DNA of 64,000 nucleotides, taken from Micromonospora tarapacensis. Lineage in GTDB: Bacteria > Actinomycetota > Actinomycetes > Mycobacteriales > Micromonosporaceae. Positions 36,701-44,797 of the stretch are shown here, piece after piece. The notes below the pieces were generated by a model that saw nothing but the letters and a program-made list of their open reading frames with translations, did no database searches and was not told where the DNA came from. Location of the stretch: the NCBI RefSeq assembly GCF_019697375.1, contig NZ_JAHCDI010000004.1:917324-981323 (forward strand), in the 5' to 3' direction. A program made the translations under genes and the position numbers. The number at the start of each line of letters is the position of its first letter. Within the stretch, counting starts at the first letter, position 1.

Positions 36701-37687
36701 CGACCCGGCGGGTAACGGCGGCCCGTCGGCGACCAGCACGAGGTAAGGCTCGTCCCGCGAGATCGCGCTGTCCGGCTCGTAGCGTCCCCGGGCGGTGAAG
36801 TCCTCGCCCAGCAGCCGGTCCAGCTCCTCCGGGGAGTCGGCGATCAGGCGCGCGGCGCCCGCCGCGTCCTGGATGGTGGGGTGCTGGGTGTGTGGCAGCC
36901 ATTTCACCCATTCCCAGCTGCCGCTGTTCACCCCGCCGGTGAGCACAGCCACCAGCGCCTCGTCCGGGGCGTGGAACGTGGCGAGCTGCGCCAGCAGGGC
37001 GCGGACCACCCCCCGGGCCAGTTCCAGGTCACCGGTGATGTGGATCCGGGAGAATCCCCGCAGGTACACCGCGACCGGCTGGTCGGCCAGAGTGGAGTAC
37101 GCCCGAATGAATCGGCGTAGCGCCTTGGCGGACACCGGGTCCAGGTCATCGACCGGTTTGGTCTGCATCGGCCGGATCCTCACGGCCAGCCGCTGCTCGC
37201 CGGTGCCGATCCGTAGCTCGGCGAAGTCCGGGTGCCCCGCCCGGCGTTCCCAGCGGCGGGAGGTCATCGCGACCGTCCACAGCTCCTGCGGATGGGGGTG
37301 GCGCCACCCTGCGGCGTCACGCTGAGCGGTCACCGCTTCCCGAATACGCCGCCGGTTCTGCGCCAGGTAACGCAGGTAGTCGCGGCGCTCGGCGGCGAGT
37401 TTCCGCTTGCGGTCGCCGCCACCCGTGGTCAACTGCCCGACCGCCATCGAGCCGGTGGCCACCACCATCATCCCGGCCATCAGGTACGAGGTGGCCCCGT
37501 GCGCCCCGCCGGTGAACATCAGCACCATGACACCGGACATCAGCGCCATGGGCAGGTAGGTCAGGGCCACCCGCATGCCCTGGCCCTGCGCCTCCGGCAG
37601 GGCCGGCGGCTCCTGCAGGCTCAGGTCTCCGTTCGGCATGTCCGGGCCGTTGCGGCGCGCGGGACGGCGAAACAGCACGGTGCTCAC
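33713..37687 (-). CDS. eccC: type VII secretion ATPase EccC (fused EccCa-EccCb), 1324 aa
   Basis: EccC is the motor that recognises and drives WXG100 substrates. Two N-terminal helices (ALTYLPMALMSGVMVLMFTG; SYLMAGMMVVATGSMAVGQL) anchor it. Three FtsK/SpoIIIE-like ATPase modules follow: Walker A GATGSGKSELLR (~residue 480) with Walker B TLFVVVDEFSELL; GGPQAGKSTLLR (~838) with DVFLVVDGWFTL, lacking the acidic catalytic residue; and GDTESGKSNLLR (~1123) with RLIVLVDDYEML. As in other EccCs, only the first module looks fully competent. I start at GTG 37687 (VSTVLFRRPARRN); the upstream ATG at 37774 adds a non-family basic stretch. It is divergent from eccD and converges on mycP. Confidence 0.95.
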   Translation of the reverse strand: MSTVLFRRPARRNGPDMPNGDLSLQEPPALPEAQGQGMRVALTYLPMALMSGVMVLMFTGGAHGATSYLMAGMMVVATGSMAVGQLTTGGGDRKRKLAAERRDYLRYLAQNRRRIREAVTAQRDAAGWRHPHPQELWTVAMTSRRWERRAGHPDFAELRIGTGEQRLAVRIRPMQTKPVDDLDPVSAKALRRFIRAYSTLADQPVAVYLRGFSRIHITGDLELARGVVRALLAQLATFHAPDEALVAVLTGGVNSGSWEWVKWLPHTQHPTIQDAAGAARLIADSPEELDRLLGEDFTARGRYEPDSAISRDEPYLVLVADGPPLPAGSRWLTGGYRNAVLVDLGPEPVKAAPATLCVEATAAGLVVLGQDRVGHETRSPLADPDHLSLVRAAALARRVAPYRLGLVTETNTESLATDFDLASLLGITDLVTLDLGRAWADRGQADRLRVPIGIGPDGTPVDLDLKESALGGMGPHGMLIGATGSGKSELLRTLVLALALTHSSETLNLILVDFKGGATFLGLDRLPHTSAVITNLADEVALVSRMQDALHGEMIRRQELLRSAGGYSSVLDYERARAHGAALDPLPTLFVVVDEFSELLAAHRDFIELFVMIGRLGRSLGVHLLLASQRLDDGRIGQLESHLSYRIGLRTFSAMESRSVIGVPDAYELPPSPGNGYLRADVTTLVRFKAAYVSGGYRPRTARVRQEMVRQQVVPYLAGHVPYRLPDPAEPGTGPAETTDDDSPGRPRPPTVLDVIVDQLADQGPPAHQVWLPPLAEPPSLDQLLPPLMPDPVRGLHPVDWPGAGRLTAPVGFVDKPLAQLRDLMVVDVSGVGGHVGVAGGPQAGKSTLLRTLICALALTHSPREVQFYCLDFGGGTLAALTDLPHVGSVCGRLDTERVGRTVAEITALVSARERRFAELGVDSMTSYRQMRADGRVTDDPYGDVFLVVDGWFTLRQDFETAEAAVRHLVARGLNYGVHLMLTTARWSEVYHGMRDQIGTRLELRLGDPVDSAIDMRLAGTVPVVAGRGLTTDRLHFLGALPRIDGSGDAETVTTGLGSLVDTVTDCWAGANAPAVRTLPLVLPAEELPEPAEDLRVPLGWGEEDLQPVWISFDDTPHLTVLGDTESGKSNLLRLLIRAVTRRFSPAEARIMVVDYRRQLFSDVPDAYRIGYSFSADSTRPTVADAIAGLQPRVPGADIAPDRLRLRDWWTGPRLIVLVDDYEMLSGHDGPLLPLLPFLSQGADIGFHLVLTRGAAGATRMSMDPIMRRLQETNTPDLALSCPPNEGPLLGGVKPRLLPPGRALLCTRRGSRLVHTALCPPAGP

Positions 37688-37879
37688 GCGGGCTCCTCGG
37701 GTTCTCGTGGCGGGGCACCTTCTCGTGGTGGGGCGCCGGACGCGCCGTGGCGGTCGGCGCAGCGTCCGGAACACAACGCCGCGCGTGGCGGGTACGGATC
37801 AATCCGCCGCCGGATGTCGCCGGATCAATTCCCCCCGGCTCGGATGAACCTCGCGCCCCCTGCCCGGCGTTTAGGAGGC
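37688..37879. promoter_or_regulatory. divergent eccC / eccD control region
   Basis: This ~190-base gap separates the divergent eccC and eccD genes and must hold both promoters. A short direct repeat, CGGATCAAT, occurs twice (near 37795 and 37823, about 28 bases apart) before eccD. An AGGAGG lies at 37873-37878. No convincing -10/-35 pair could be named. Confidence 0.3.
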
Positions 37880-39279
37880 GTGTCGAGCGCCGCCGTGGGC
37901 CAGATGTGCAGACTGGTCGTGTGTGGACCGGACCGGCAACTGGAGATCGCCGTGCCGGTCCAGGTGCCGTTGGCCGACCTGCTGCCCACGCTGCTGACGT
38001 ATCTCGGCCCCGACCTGGCGGACTCCGGGATGAGTCATGCCGGGTGGGTGCTGCAACGGCTGGGTGAACCGCCGCTGGACGCGGACCTCGGTGTGGGCGC
38101 GCTCGGGTTGCGCGACGGTGAACTGGTCCACCTGCGGCCCCGTGCCGACCAGCTACCACCGGCGGCGTTCGACGACCTGATCGACGGGATCGCCACCGGA
38201 CTTCGCCAACGCCCTGGGCTGTGGCGTCCGGCGCACACCCGATGGACCGCGCTCACCGCGACGGCACTGGTGCTGGCGACCGGACTGGTGGCTCTGGCGT
38301 TCCCCGGGCCCCCGCAGCTGCGTACCGCGACGGCACTTCTGCTGGCGTTGACGAGCCTGGCGGGTACGGCGGTGGCCGCCCGGGCGGTCGGCGACCGCTC
38401 GGTGGCCGGCATCCTCGCGGCGGCCAGCGTCGGGTACGCGGTCCTCGCCGGTCTGCTGGCCCCCAGATCGGTCCGGCCGACCCGGCGGGCCTGCCGACCA
38501 CGGCGGAGAACATCTTCGCGGCGGCCAGCGCGGGCACCGGTACGGTCCTGCTCGCCGGCTTGTTGGCCGGCGGTGGCGCGGCGGTGTTCGTGGCCGGCGC
38601 GTTGGCCGGTACGGTCACCGCCGTTGGCGCGGGTGTCGTGGCGTTCACCGACGTGCCGGCGTCGCTGGGGCCCGCCCTGGTGGCGGTGGCGGCAAGCGTC
38701 CTGCTGCCGTTCGCCCCGTTGACCGCGACCCTGCTCGCCGGCCTCCGAATGGGCCCGCTGCCGACCGAACCGGAACACCTGCAGGAAGACATCGACCCGG
38801 AACCCGCCGCAGGGGTACTGACCCGTACCCGCCAGGCGGATGCCTACCTCACCGGCCTGTACGGCGGCATCGGAGCAGCCGCCGCGGTGGCCGTGGCCGT
38901 CCTCGCCATCGGCGACGGCTGGGCCGCGCCCACCCTCGCGGGCCTGGTCGCGGTGGTGTCGCTGCTGTCCGTACGGTCGATGACCAGCGCCTGGCACCGG
39001 CTCGCCGCCGGTGTGCCCGGCCTGGTCGGCCCGGTCGCGGTGTTCCTGGCGTTCCTCATCGGGGCATCGGTCCCGGTCCGGGTGTCGGCTGTCGCGGTCG
39101 GTGTGGTGGTTGCCGTACCGGTCCTGACGGCGCTCGCCCGGCTGCTGCCCGGCCGGCGGTCCATGCCGTACTGGGGACGGATCGGCGACATCCTGCAGGT
39201 GCTGGCCGGGGTCGCGCAGTTGCCGGTGCTGCTGACCATCGCGGGGGCGTACGGCTGGGCCCGAGGACTGGGCGGATGA
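37880..39279 (+). pseudogene. eccD: type VII membrane channel EccD, one-base frameshift in a C run
   Basis: EccD forms the membrane pore of ESX systems. The ubiquitin-like N-terminal domain reads CRLVVCGPDRQLEIAVPVQV and LHLRPRADQLPP-like DGELVHLRPRADQLPPAAF, then helices begin (TALTATALVLATGLVALAFP). At the C5 run 38460-38464 the frame changes: frame one goes LLAPRSVRPTRR, the true continuation is GPQIGPADPAGLPTTAENIF, followed by six or more helices to the stop at 39279. The joined protein would be ~466 aa with about 11 helices, the normal size. The rest of the locus is intact, so this may be a sequencing error or phase change. The start (GTG 37880, GTG 37895 or ATG 37904) is uncertain. Confidence 0.8.
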
Positions 39280-40760
39280 CCGCCATGCAGTCGCGCCGCG
39301 ACCAGGTGCAGGCCCAGTCGTATCTGCTTGGCCGGCTCACCAAGGCCGTCGTGACGGGTCATCCGGACGCGCCGGAATCGCCGACCCGGCGGCTCGTGGT
39401 GGGCAACGTGGCCGGATTGTTGGTGGCCTGTCTGGTGCTGGCCGGCTTCGCGGTCTACGGGTACCTCAGTCCTGGTGGCGCCTCGGCCTGGCGGGAACCT
39501 GGGGTGCTGGTGTTGGAGCGGGACACCGGCTCTCGCTACGTGCGCGACTCCGACGGCTTGCTGCGGCCGGTGCTCAACCTGGCTTCCGCACGGTTGCTAC
39601 TGGGTGCCGACCCGAAGGTGGTGAAGGTGTCGGCCGACTCACTGCGCGGCGTGGGACACGGCACTCCGGTGGGCATCGTGGGTGCCCCGGACTCGTTACC
39701 CGGCACCGCGACCGCCGCCGCGCTCACCTGGACCGCCTGCACGGTGCCACCACCCGGCGTGGAGGCGGCGGCCGCTGCCGCGGCGGACGATCCGGGGCCG
39801 GGCTCGGAGCCGGGGTCGACCGGGACCGGGTCGGCGCCGGTCATCCTGCGGATCTCGGTCGACGCAGGTGCCGGGGCAGGCGCAGGCGCCCCCGCCGGGG
39901 GCAACGCACTCGATGCCCGTAGCGCGCTCGTGGCGGGTTACGGTCCCGAACGCTTCCTCGTCTACAACGGACGGCGGCACCGATTCACCGAACCCTGGCT
40001 GCCCCGGGCCCTGGGCTTCGACGACACCGCGATCGCGCCAGCCGCCGAGGCCTGGCTGCGCACCATCCCGGCGGGTCCGGACATCACGCCGATCCGCCCG
40101 ACCGGGCCCAGCGAGCGGACCATCGGCACCGAATCGGCCGCGGTGGGCCGGGTCTACGTGGTCCACGGGCCGGGCGGCGCCGACCGGTACTACCTGGTGA
40201 CCGACGACGGGCTTGCGCCGTTGACCGAATTGGCCTACCGGATCGTGCTGGGTGACCCGACGCGTTCCCGGCTGGGGCTCAACGTCGAGGCCGTCGTCCT
40301 GCCGCCGGCTGTCCTGTCGGCCACCACGATGTCGCGGCGTCAGCTGCTGCCCGCGGAACTACCCACGACCGTGCCGGCGCCCGTCGTCACCGACCCCGGT
40401 CAGGTTCCCTGCCTGCGATACCGGCCGGCGGCCACCGCCCTGGAGATCCTGATGGACTCGCCAGGGGACACCGGGCGGCTGCCCGCGCTGGGCGTGGGCG
40501 TGACCGCGTCGGAGCACCCGGCACGGGCCATCGTCGTCGACGCCGACGCGGGTGGCCTGTTCCTGGCCGGGTGGCCGGGTCAGGCCCCCGACACCACGCG
40601 GTACCTGCTCACCGACGTCGGAGTCCGATTCCCGGTGGGGTCGGCCGAGGCGGCGGCGCGGCTGGGCTACCCCGACGGGGTGGCGGTTGCGGTGCCGCCG
40701 CCGCTGTTGGACCTGCTGCCCACCGGGCCGCTGCTCGACCCGGAGGTGATCGAGAGCTGA
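39276..40760 (+). CDS. eccB: type VII secretion protein EccB, 494 aa
   Basis: ATG 39276 overlaps the eccD stop. The family start SRRDQVQAQSYLLGRLTKAV is followed by one membrane helix (VVGNVAGLLVACLVLAGFAV, residues ~41-62) and a large extracytoplasmic part. The two conserved Cys that form the EccB disulfide are in LTWTACTVPPP and DPGQVPCLRYRP. Repeated R-x-[FY]-[LV] strand motifs (YYLVTDDGLAPL; RYLLTDVGVRFPVGSAEAA) belong to the quasi-symmetric repeat domain. It ends LLPTGPLLDPEVIES, which matches the family end. EccB caps the membrane complex on the outside. Confidence 0.95.
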   Translation: MTAMQSRRDQVQAQSYLLGRLTKAVVTGHPDAPESPTRRLVVGNVAGLLVACLVLAGFAVYGYLSPGGASAWREPGVLVLERDTGSRYVRDSDGLLRPVLNLASARLLLGADPKVVKVSADSLRGVGHGTPVGIVGAPDSLPGTATAAALTWTACTVPPPGVEAAAAAAADDPGPGSEPGSTGTGSAPVILRISVDAGAGAGAGAPAGGNALDARSALVAGYGPERFLVYNGRRHRFTEPWLPRALGFDDTAIAPAAEAWLRTIPAGPDITPIRPTGPSERTIGTESAAVGRVYVVHGPGGADRYYLVTDDGLAPLTELAYRIVLGDPTRSRLGLNVEAVVLPPAVLSATTMSRRQLLPAELPTTVPAPVVTDPGQVPCLRYRPAATALEILMDSPGDTGRLPALGVGVTASEHPARAIVVDADAGGLFLAGWPGQAPDTTRYLLTDVGVRFPVGSAEAAARLGYPDGVAVAVPPPLLDLLPTGPLLDPEVIES

Positions 40761-40832
40761 CTCCGTGGCCGGGCCGGACCCGCCCGCTGACGACACGTCC
40801 AGGCACAACCGAACGGACCAGAGGAGAAACAG

Positions 40833-41138
40833 GTGGCTATCGACTACGACGCATCGACCACGACCGCACTTACTTCCGCCTTCAACAATGCGGTGGTCAA
40901 GCAGGACCAGGCGTTCGGGGTGGTGGAGTCCTGCGAATCGGCCCTGCCGTGGCACGGCATGGCGGCCGCGGAGTACCGCAATGCACTCGCCCGATGGCGG
41001 GAAGGGCTGCGTAAGGTCCGGCTGGCCCTCGACGAGATCGACGAGAAGATTCGGCAGAACGCGCAGCAGAGCCAGCAGGCCGATGACGACGCGCTCGTGG
41101 ACGCGCAGCGGCTTACCGCCAAGGCATCGTGGACCTGA
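40833..41138 (+). CDS. WXG100-family protein A, 101 aa
   Basis: GTG 40833 with AGAGGAG upstream starts a helix-turn-helix protein of WXG100 size. The turn is CESALPWHGMAAAEYRNALA, in which W-H-G is the WXG motif. Helix 1 covers AFNNAVVKQDQAFGVVESCE, helix 2 REGLRKVRLALDEIDEKIRQ. The C-terminus is polar (QADDDALVDAQRL), but the YxxxD/E secretion signal is not clear in this protein. It probably pairs with the next protein as a heterodimer for secretion. Confidence 0.85.
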   Translation: MAIDYDASTTTALTSAFNNAVVKQDQAFGVVESCESALPWHGMAAAEYRNALARWREGLRKVRLALDEIDEKIRQNAQQSQQADDDALVDAQRLTAKASWT

Positions 41139-41181
41139 TCCGATCTCTCTGTTCGACCAGACCTTATAGAAAGGACTCGAG

Positions 41182-41481
41182 ATGCCCAGTCAAAACGGAT
41201 ACTCGGTCAACCCGAACGGCCTGCTGGAAACCAGCGCCGAACTGGAATCGGTGAACAACGCTCTCAAGGCCGTGGAGGAAGAACTCAACGCTGCGGTGAC
41301 AGCATTCTGTAACGCGAACCAGGGCGAGAACGTCGACGCCTACCGCACCGCCCAGAGCCACTGGAACGCTGGTTTCGGGGAGATGAACGCTGCCCTGAAC
41401 GACGCGAAGCATGCATTGAACTCCATAAACGAACGGTACGTGCGTACGGACAAGTCCGGCGCTGCCGTCTTCGGAGTCTGA
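41182..41481 (+). CDS. WXG100-like partner B (no WXG), 99 aa
   Basis: ATG 41182, preceded by AAAGGA, encodes a protein of the same length class. The turn between the two helices reads AFCNANQGENVDAYRTAQSH, with Asn where the WXG Trp would stand, and helix 2 is WNAGFGEMNAALNDAKHALN. The tail reads INERYVRTDKSGAAVFGV; Y-V-R-T-D fits the YxxxD secretion motif. So the export signal sits on this partner and the WXG on the other, as in many heterodimers. The 43-base gap to the preceding gene indicates a single transcript. Confidence 0.8.
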   Translation: MPSQNGYSVNPNGLLETSAELESVNNALKAVEEELNAAVTAFCNANQGENVDAYRTAQSHWNAGFGEMNAALNDAKHALNSINERYVRTDKSGAAVFGV

Positions 41482-41560
41482 AGCTCATCTTGATCCGGTG
41501 GCCGGCTCCGAGCCGGTCACCGGCCACCGACGCACCGGCCACCACGGGAGGAACCACACG

Positions 41561-41956
41561 ATGCCTATCACGTCGACGTTCCCGCTCGACGGGTCGATCA
41601 CGGTCGACAACGATCTGCTGGATGCCATCGCCAGATACTTCGGCGAACTGCTCGGCGAACTCCGGCAGCACGAGACCGACACGTCGGTCGCGCTCACGAC
41701 GTCACCGCTGGTCCGTAGCGGTGCCGCCGGATATCCCGAGGGCAGCATGCTGAGGACCGACCTGACGGCGGTGCTGACCAATCTGAACGCGACCTACGGT
41801 GAGCTCGTCAAGCAGGTCGAGTGGCTTCTCGACGGGCTCGCGTACGTGCGCAGGGAGACCGAGAGCGTGGAGGAGATCGCCGCCATGAGCGGGCGGGAAC
41901 TGCTCGCCTACCTCGTCCAGACGGGCTCTACCGTGCCCGGTCCGTCGAACACGTGA
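41561..41956 (+). CDS. small helical type VII locus protein, 131 aa
   Basis: ATG 41561 has GGGAGGA nearby. The protein is helical (DLLDAIARYFGELLGELRQH; LRTDLTAVLTNLNATYGELV; KQVEWLLDGLAYVRRETESV) with a short variable tail. Size and helix layout resemble WXG100-like or EspC-like small partners, but it has no WXG motif. It may be a chaperone or substrate partner for the PPE-like protein encoded 66 bases later. Confidence 0.65.
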   Translation: MPITSTFPLDGSITVDNDLLDAIARYFGELLGELRQHETDTSVALTTSPLVRSGAAGYPEGSMLRTDLTAVLTNLNATYGELVKQVEWLLDGLAYVRRETESVEEIAAMSGRELLAYLVQTGSTVPGPSNT

Positions 41957-42022
41957 TTCGACGCCCCTCGACCGGCTCCGCACAGGTGCTCGCTTCGTCC
42001 CATACCCGGAAGGACCGCCGGC

Positions 42023-43918
42023 ATGGCACCCGACAACGCACCACGGTGGGAAAACCTGGTGGTGGACGTCTACGGATACGGAGCCGGGGGCTCCGGCTCC
42101 GCCACCACGACCATCACCGGGCGTGACACCATCCTGGCCGATCCTTGGATCAGGGTCCTAGGGAACTACGAGTTCGATTCGGCCAAGGGGCCGGCCGGAT
42201 ACACCCCGACACCCAAGGAGAACGAATTCCTGGTGATCCGCCGGTGGGAAGGGTTCTTCGTCTTCAACTACAACATTCTCGTGCTCGAGGTGGACGTCCC
42301 CGGACTCACCAGATATGGCAACGAGTGGGAAGAAGCGGCGAGATCCGGACTCGGCACCAACGCTCGCGGCGACTTCTACCCGCCCTCGCTGGGTCACCTT
42401 GGTGCGAACGTCGTCAAACCGTCGATCGACTTCCTTGCCGCAGTAAACGACACCCTGCACAAGGGCAACCAGGCGACCCGAGAGGCAGGTGGCTTCCGAG
42501 GGCAGGCAGGCGAGGCGTTCCTCCTGATCTCGGAGGCCCTGCAAAGGCGGTTCGAATCGCTCACCACCTGGTTGAGTGAACCCAGTCGACTGGACTTGCG
42601 ACTGGCGACCTCCGGTCCCGGCTCGGAGTTTGGCGCTACGGCTCAGGAGTTCGTCAACAAGACCAGCGAGGCGAACCAGAACTGGCTGAACGACGTTGAT
42701 CGTACGCCCTTGCTCGCACTTACCAACCTGCTGCACGGCATTCAGTTCTTCGCGAATCCTGTCGATCCTGACTATTCGGACGTCGAGCAGCGCGGGAACG
42801 CAGGCGTCAACGGGGCCTTCTGGGCCCACGAGGGTCCGAACTTCCAACAGATCAGGATGAACGTTCCGGGGGGAGCGCAGGGCGTCGACGGCCAGGATCC
42901 GGCGCAATGGGCGGCGATCGACGCCCTTGCCAAGCAGCGATGGCTCGGCGTGGTCGAGTCGAAGCTGGATACCGTGGCCAGCGCGGACCTGCCGACCTTG
43001 AACCAGGTCTTCACCAGGCACATCGACACCACACCGAGCGCCTACGTACCACCCGCGTCAAGCGACGATCCCAATGGTGACGTGGAGAACAACGGACTCG
43101 ATACCGATGACCTGCCAGGCGGCGGTGACCTTGGCGATGGTGGTGGCCTGGGCGGTGGTGGCCTGGGCGGTGGTGGCCTCGGCGGTGCTGGCCTTGATGG
43201 TGGGTTTGGCAGCGGTGGTGGCCTTGGTGGCGGTGGCGTCGATGGTGGGCTTGGCGGCGGTGGCCTGGGTGGCGGTGGCGTCGATGGTGGGCTTGGCGGC
43301 GGTGGCCTGGGTGGCGGTGGCCTGGGCGGCGGTGGCGGGCTTGGTGGTGGCCTGGGCGGCGGTGGGATCAGTGGTGGTGGCCTGGATGGTGGTGGCCTGG
43401 ATGGTGGTGGGCTTGGCGGAGGATTTGCGCCGATCCCGCCCTTCACCAGCGGCGGCAGTCTGGGTGGTGGTCTCGGTGGCGGTGGCCGCACGGGCGGACT
43501 TACCTCTGCCGATGGCGCTTTCGGTGGCGTGGACGAGGAGATGACACCCTCTGCCGTCGCGCTCCCGGACGACTTTCATGGCGGGGCCATCGCTGGCGGA
43601 GCGCTCGGTGGTGGCGTCACGCAGGCGCTTCCCACGTCCGCCATGAACCCGGGCATGGGAGGCTACCCGTTCATGGCGCCGATGGGTGGGATGGGCGGGG
43701 TCGGCGGCCAACAGGAACAGGAGCGGGAACGGACCACCTGGCTGGCCGAGGACGAGGAGGTGTGGGGCACCGATCCGGACTGCGCGCCTGCCGTCGTCGG
43801 ACGTACCGAACAACCTACCGACCCCCGCTCGGTGCCAGGTCATCGACCGGCCTCCCCGTACGGCCCGGCATCCCCGGCCGTGCAGGCGCCGGCCCGACCC
43901 GTCCCACGCCGGGGTTAG
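42023..43918 (+). CDS. PPE-like protein with Gly-rich 14-aa repeats, 631 aa
   Basis: ATG 42023 starts a putative secretion substrate. The first ~340 residues are mixed, with helices such as VKPSIDFLAAVNDTLHKGNQ and GEAFLLISEALQRRFESLTT. Residues ~365-490 are a Gly/Leu/Asp repeat in which GGGVDGGLGGGGLG is repeated exactly in DNA and protein. The C-terminal block GGYPFMAPMGGMGGVGGQQE, then RERTTWLAEDEEVWG, is a motif I recognise from large actinobacterial type VII substrates. The end is Pro-rich. It is likely exported, with the glycine tract as a flexible or surface segment. Confidence 0.75.
   Translation: MAPDNAPRWENLVVDVYGYGAGGSGSATTTITGRDTILADPWIRVLGNYEFDSAKGPAGYTPTPKENEFLVIRRWEGFFVFNYNILVLEVDVPGLTRYGNEWEEAARSGLGTNARGDFYPPSLGHLGANVVKPSIDFLAAVNDTLHKGNQATREAGGFRGQAGEAFLLISEALQRRFESLTTWLSEPSRLDLRLATSGPGSEFGATAQEFVNKTSEANQNWLNDVDRTPLLALTNLLHGIQFFANPVDPDYSDVEQRGNAGVNGAFWAHEGPNFQQIRMNVPGGAQGVDGQDPAQWAAIDALAKQRWLGVVESKLDTVASADLPTLNQVFTRHIDTTPSAYVPPASSDDPNGDVENNGLDTDDLPGGGDLGDGGGLGGGGLGGGGLGGAGLDGGFGSGGGLGGGGVDGGLGGGGLGGGGVDGGLGGGGLGGGGLGGGGGLGGGLGGGGISGGGLDGGGLDGGGLGGGFAPIPPFTSGGSLGGGLGGGGRTGGLTSADGAFGGVDEEMTPSAVALPDDFHGGAIAGGALGGGVTQALPTSAMNPGMGGYPFMAPMGGMGGVGGQQEQERERTTWLAEDEEVWGTDPDCAPAVVGRTEQPTDPRSVPGHRPASPYGPASPAVQAPARPVPRRG
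43226..43309 (+). repeat. 42-bp tandem direct repeat
   Basis: Two consecutive copies (43226-43267 and 43268-43309) of a 42-base unit encode the 14-residue GGGVDGGLGGGGLG. Shorter degenerate GGTGGC units extend on both sides from about 43130 to 43480. Exact identity of the two units suggests recent expansion by slippage or recombination, so the number may vary between strains. Confidence 0.8.
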
Positions 43919-43963
43919 CCGATCCGAACACGGACCCGCCTGCCGTACCAGAGAAGAGGAGCC

Positions 43964-44419
43964 ATGACCGGACCGTTGCACAACCGCGTCGAGCAGGCGT
44001 TCGCCGAGCTGCAGAGCACCCAGGCGGCCATCGTCGGCGCACAACAGGTCCTGGCCGGGACCTCCGCGAGCGTCACCACCCGAAATCGGGCACTCACCGT
44101 CACCGTCGACGCGCAGAGCAGGGTCACCGAAATCACGTTCCACAGCGGCGCCTATCGGTCGTTGGCCCCGGCTGAGCTGGGTGCGCTGCTCGTCGAGGCG
44201 ATCAGCGAGGCACAGGGCGAGGTGGTCAGCAAGACGATGGGCATGTTCCAGTCGCTGCTGCCCGCCGGCGCCCGGCTCGAAAGCCTTCTCGCCGGATCGT
44301 TCGACCCGGACGAGATGGTCGGCGAGGCGCTCCGGGCCGCGCAGACACCGCTACCGGGTGAGCCCGGTTTCCGGAAGCAGACGACCAACCCGAACTCGAC
44401 GGAGGACCACGATGAGTGA
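43964..44419 (+). CDS. YbaB/EbfC-like protein, 151 aa
   Basis: The core matches YbaB/EbfC nucleoid-associated proteins: an N-terminal helix (NRVEQAFAELQSTQAAIVGA), strands TRNRALTVTVDAQSRVTEIT and FHSGAYRSLAPAELGALLVE, and a C-terminal helix (AISEAQGEVVSKTMGMF), followed by a ~50-residue tail. Such proteins are frequent within actinobacterial type VII loci, where EspL-like members assist substrates. It overlaps the next gene by 8 bases. Confidence 0.75.
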   Translation: MTGPLHNRVEQAFAELQSTQAAIVGAQQVLAGTSASVTTRNRALTVTVDAQSRVTEITFHSGAYRSLAPAELGALLVEAISEAQGEVVSKTMGMFQSLLPAGARLESLLAGSFDPDEMVGEALRAAQTPLPGEPGFRKQTTNPNSTEDHDE

Positions 44420-44750
44420 CATCTCGGCGGATCCCGACGGGATGCGGAGCAAGGTGCCCGCACTGGGGCAGGCGGCGGCCGTGGCCAGGCGGATCGGCAC
44501 CACGCTGACTGACGCGCTTGCCGCCAACGAGCCGCTGGCGGACTGGGAGACCGACGAGGTGACGAAGGAGTACATGCCGGTGCACCGCTACATCAAGCAG
44601 TTCGTGACCCAGGTGTTCGAACTGCTTCCCGACGCCGTCGGTGGCGACGAGCAGCGGACCAGCCAGCTCGCGACCATGTTGGACGAGGTCGAGGAGGCCA
44701 ACGCGGCCGAGGCCAAGCGCCCGGTCGCCCAGGTGAGCCCTCGCGCCTGA
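44412..44750 (+). CDS. small helical type VII locus protein, 112 aa
   Basis: ATG 44412 overlaps the previous gene. The chain is helical and acidic: RSKVPALGQAAAVARRIGTT, DEVTKEYMPVHRYIKQFVTQ, VFELLPDAVGGDEQ, LATMLDEVEEANAAEAKRP. Length and layout fit a WXG100-like or EspC-like partner, but neither WXG nor a clear YxxxD tail is present. It immediately precedes the giant protein gene (48-base gap) and may be its partner or chaperone. Confidence 0.65.
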   Translation: MSDISADPDGMRSKVPALGQAAAVARRIGTTLTDALAANEPLADWETDEVTKEYMPVHRYIKQFVTQVFELLPDAVGGDEQRTSQLATMLDEVEEANAAEAKRPVAQVSPRA

Positions 44751-44797
44751 CCAGCTGGCGACGCTTGCGGACGTGACGTCCGTGGAGAGGGGACTCC

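Noticed and set aside
42549..42560. GTTCGAATC-like block resembling a tRNA T-loop
   Set aside because: It lies within the PPE-like coding sequence and no cloverleaf can be drawn around it.
43058..44143. Minus-strand frames rich in Thr/Ala or Pro opposite the Gly-rich repeat
   Set aside because: Artefact of reading the GGTGGC repeat on the other strand.
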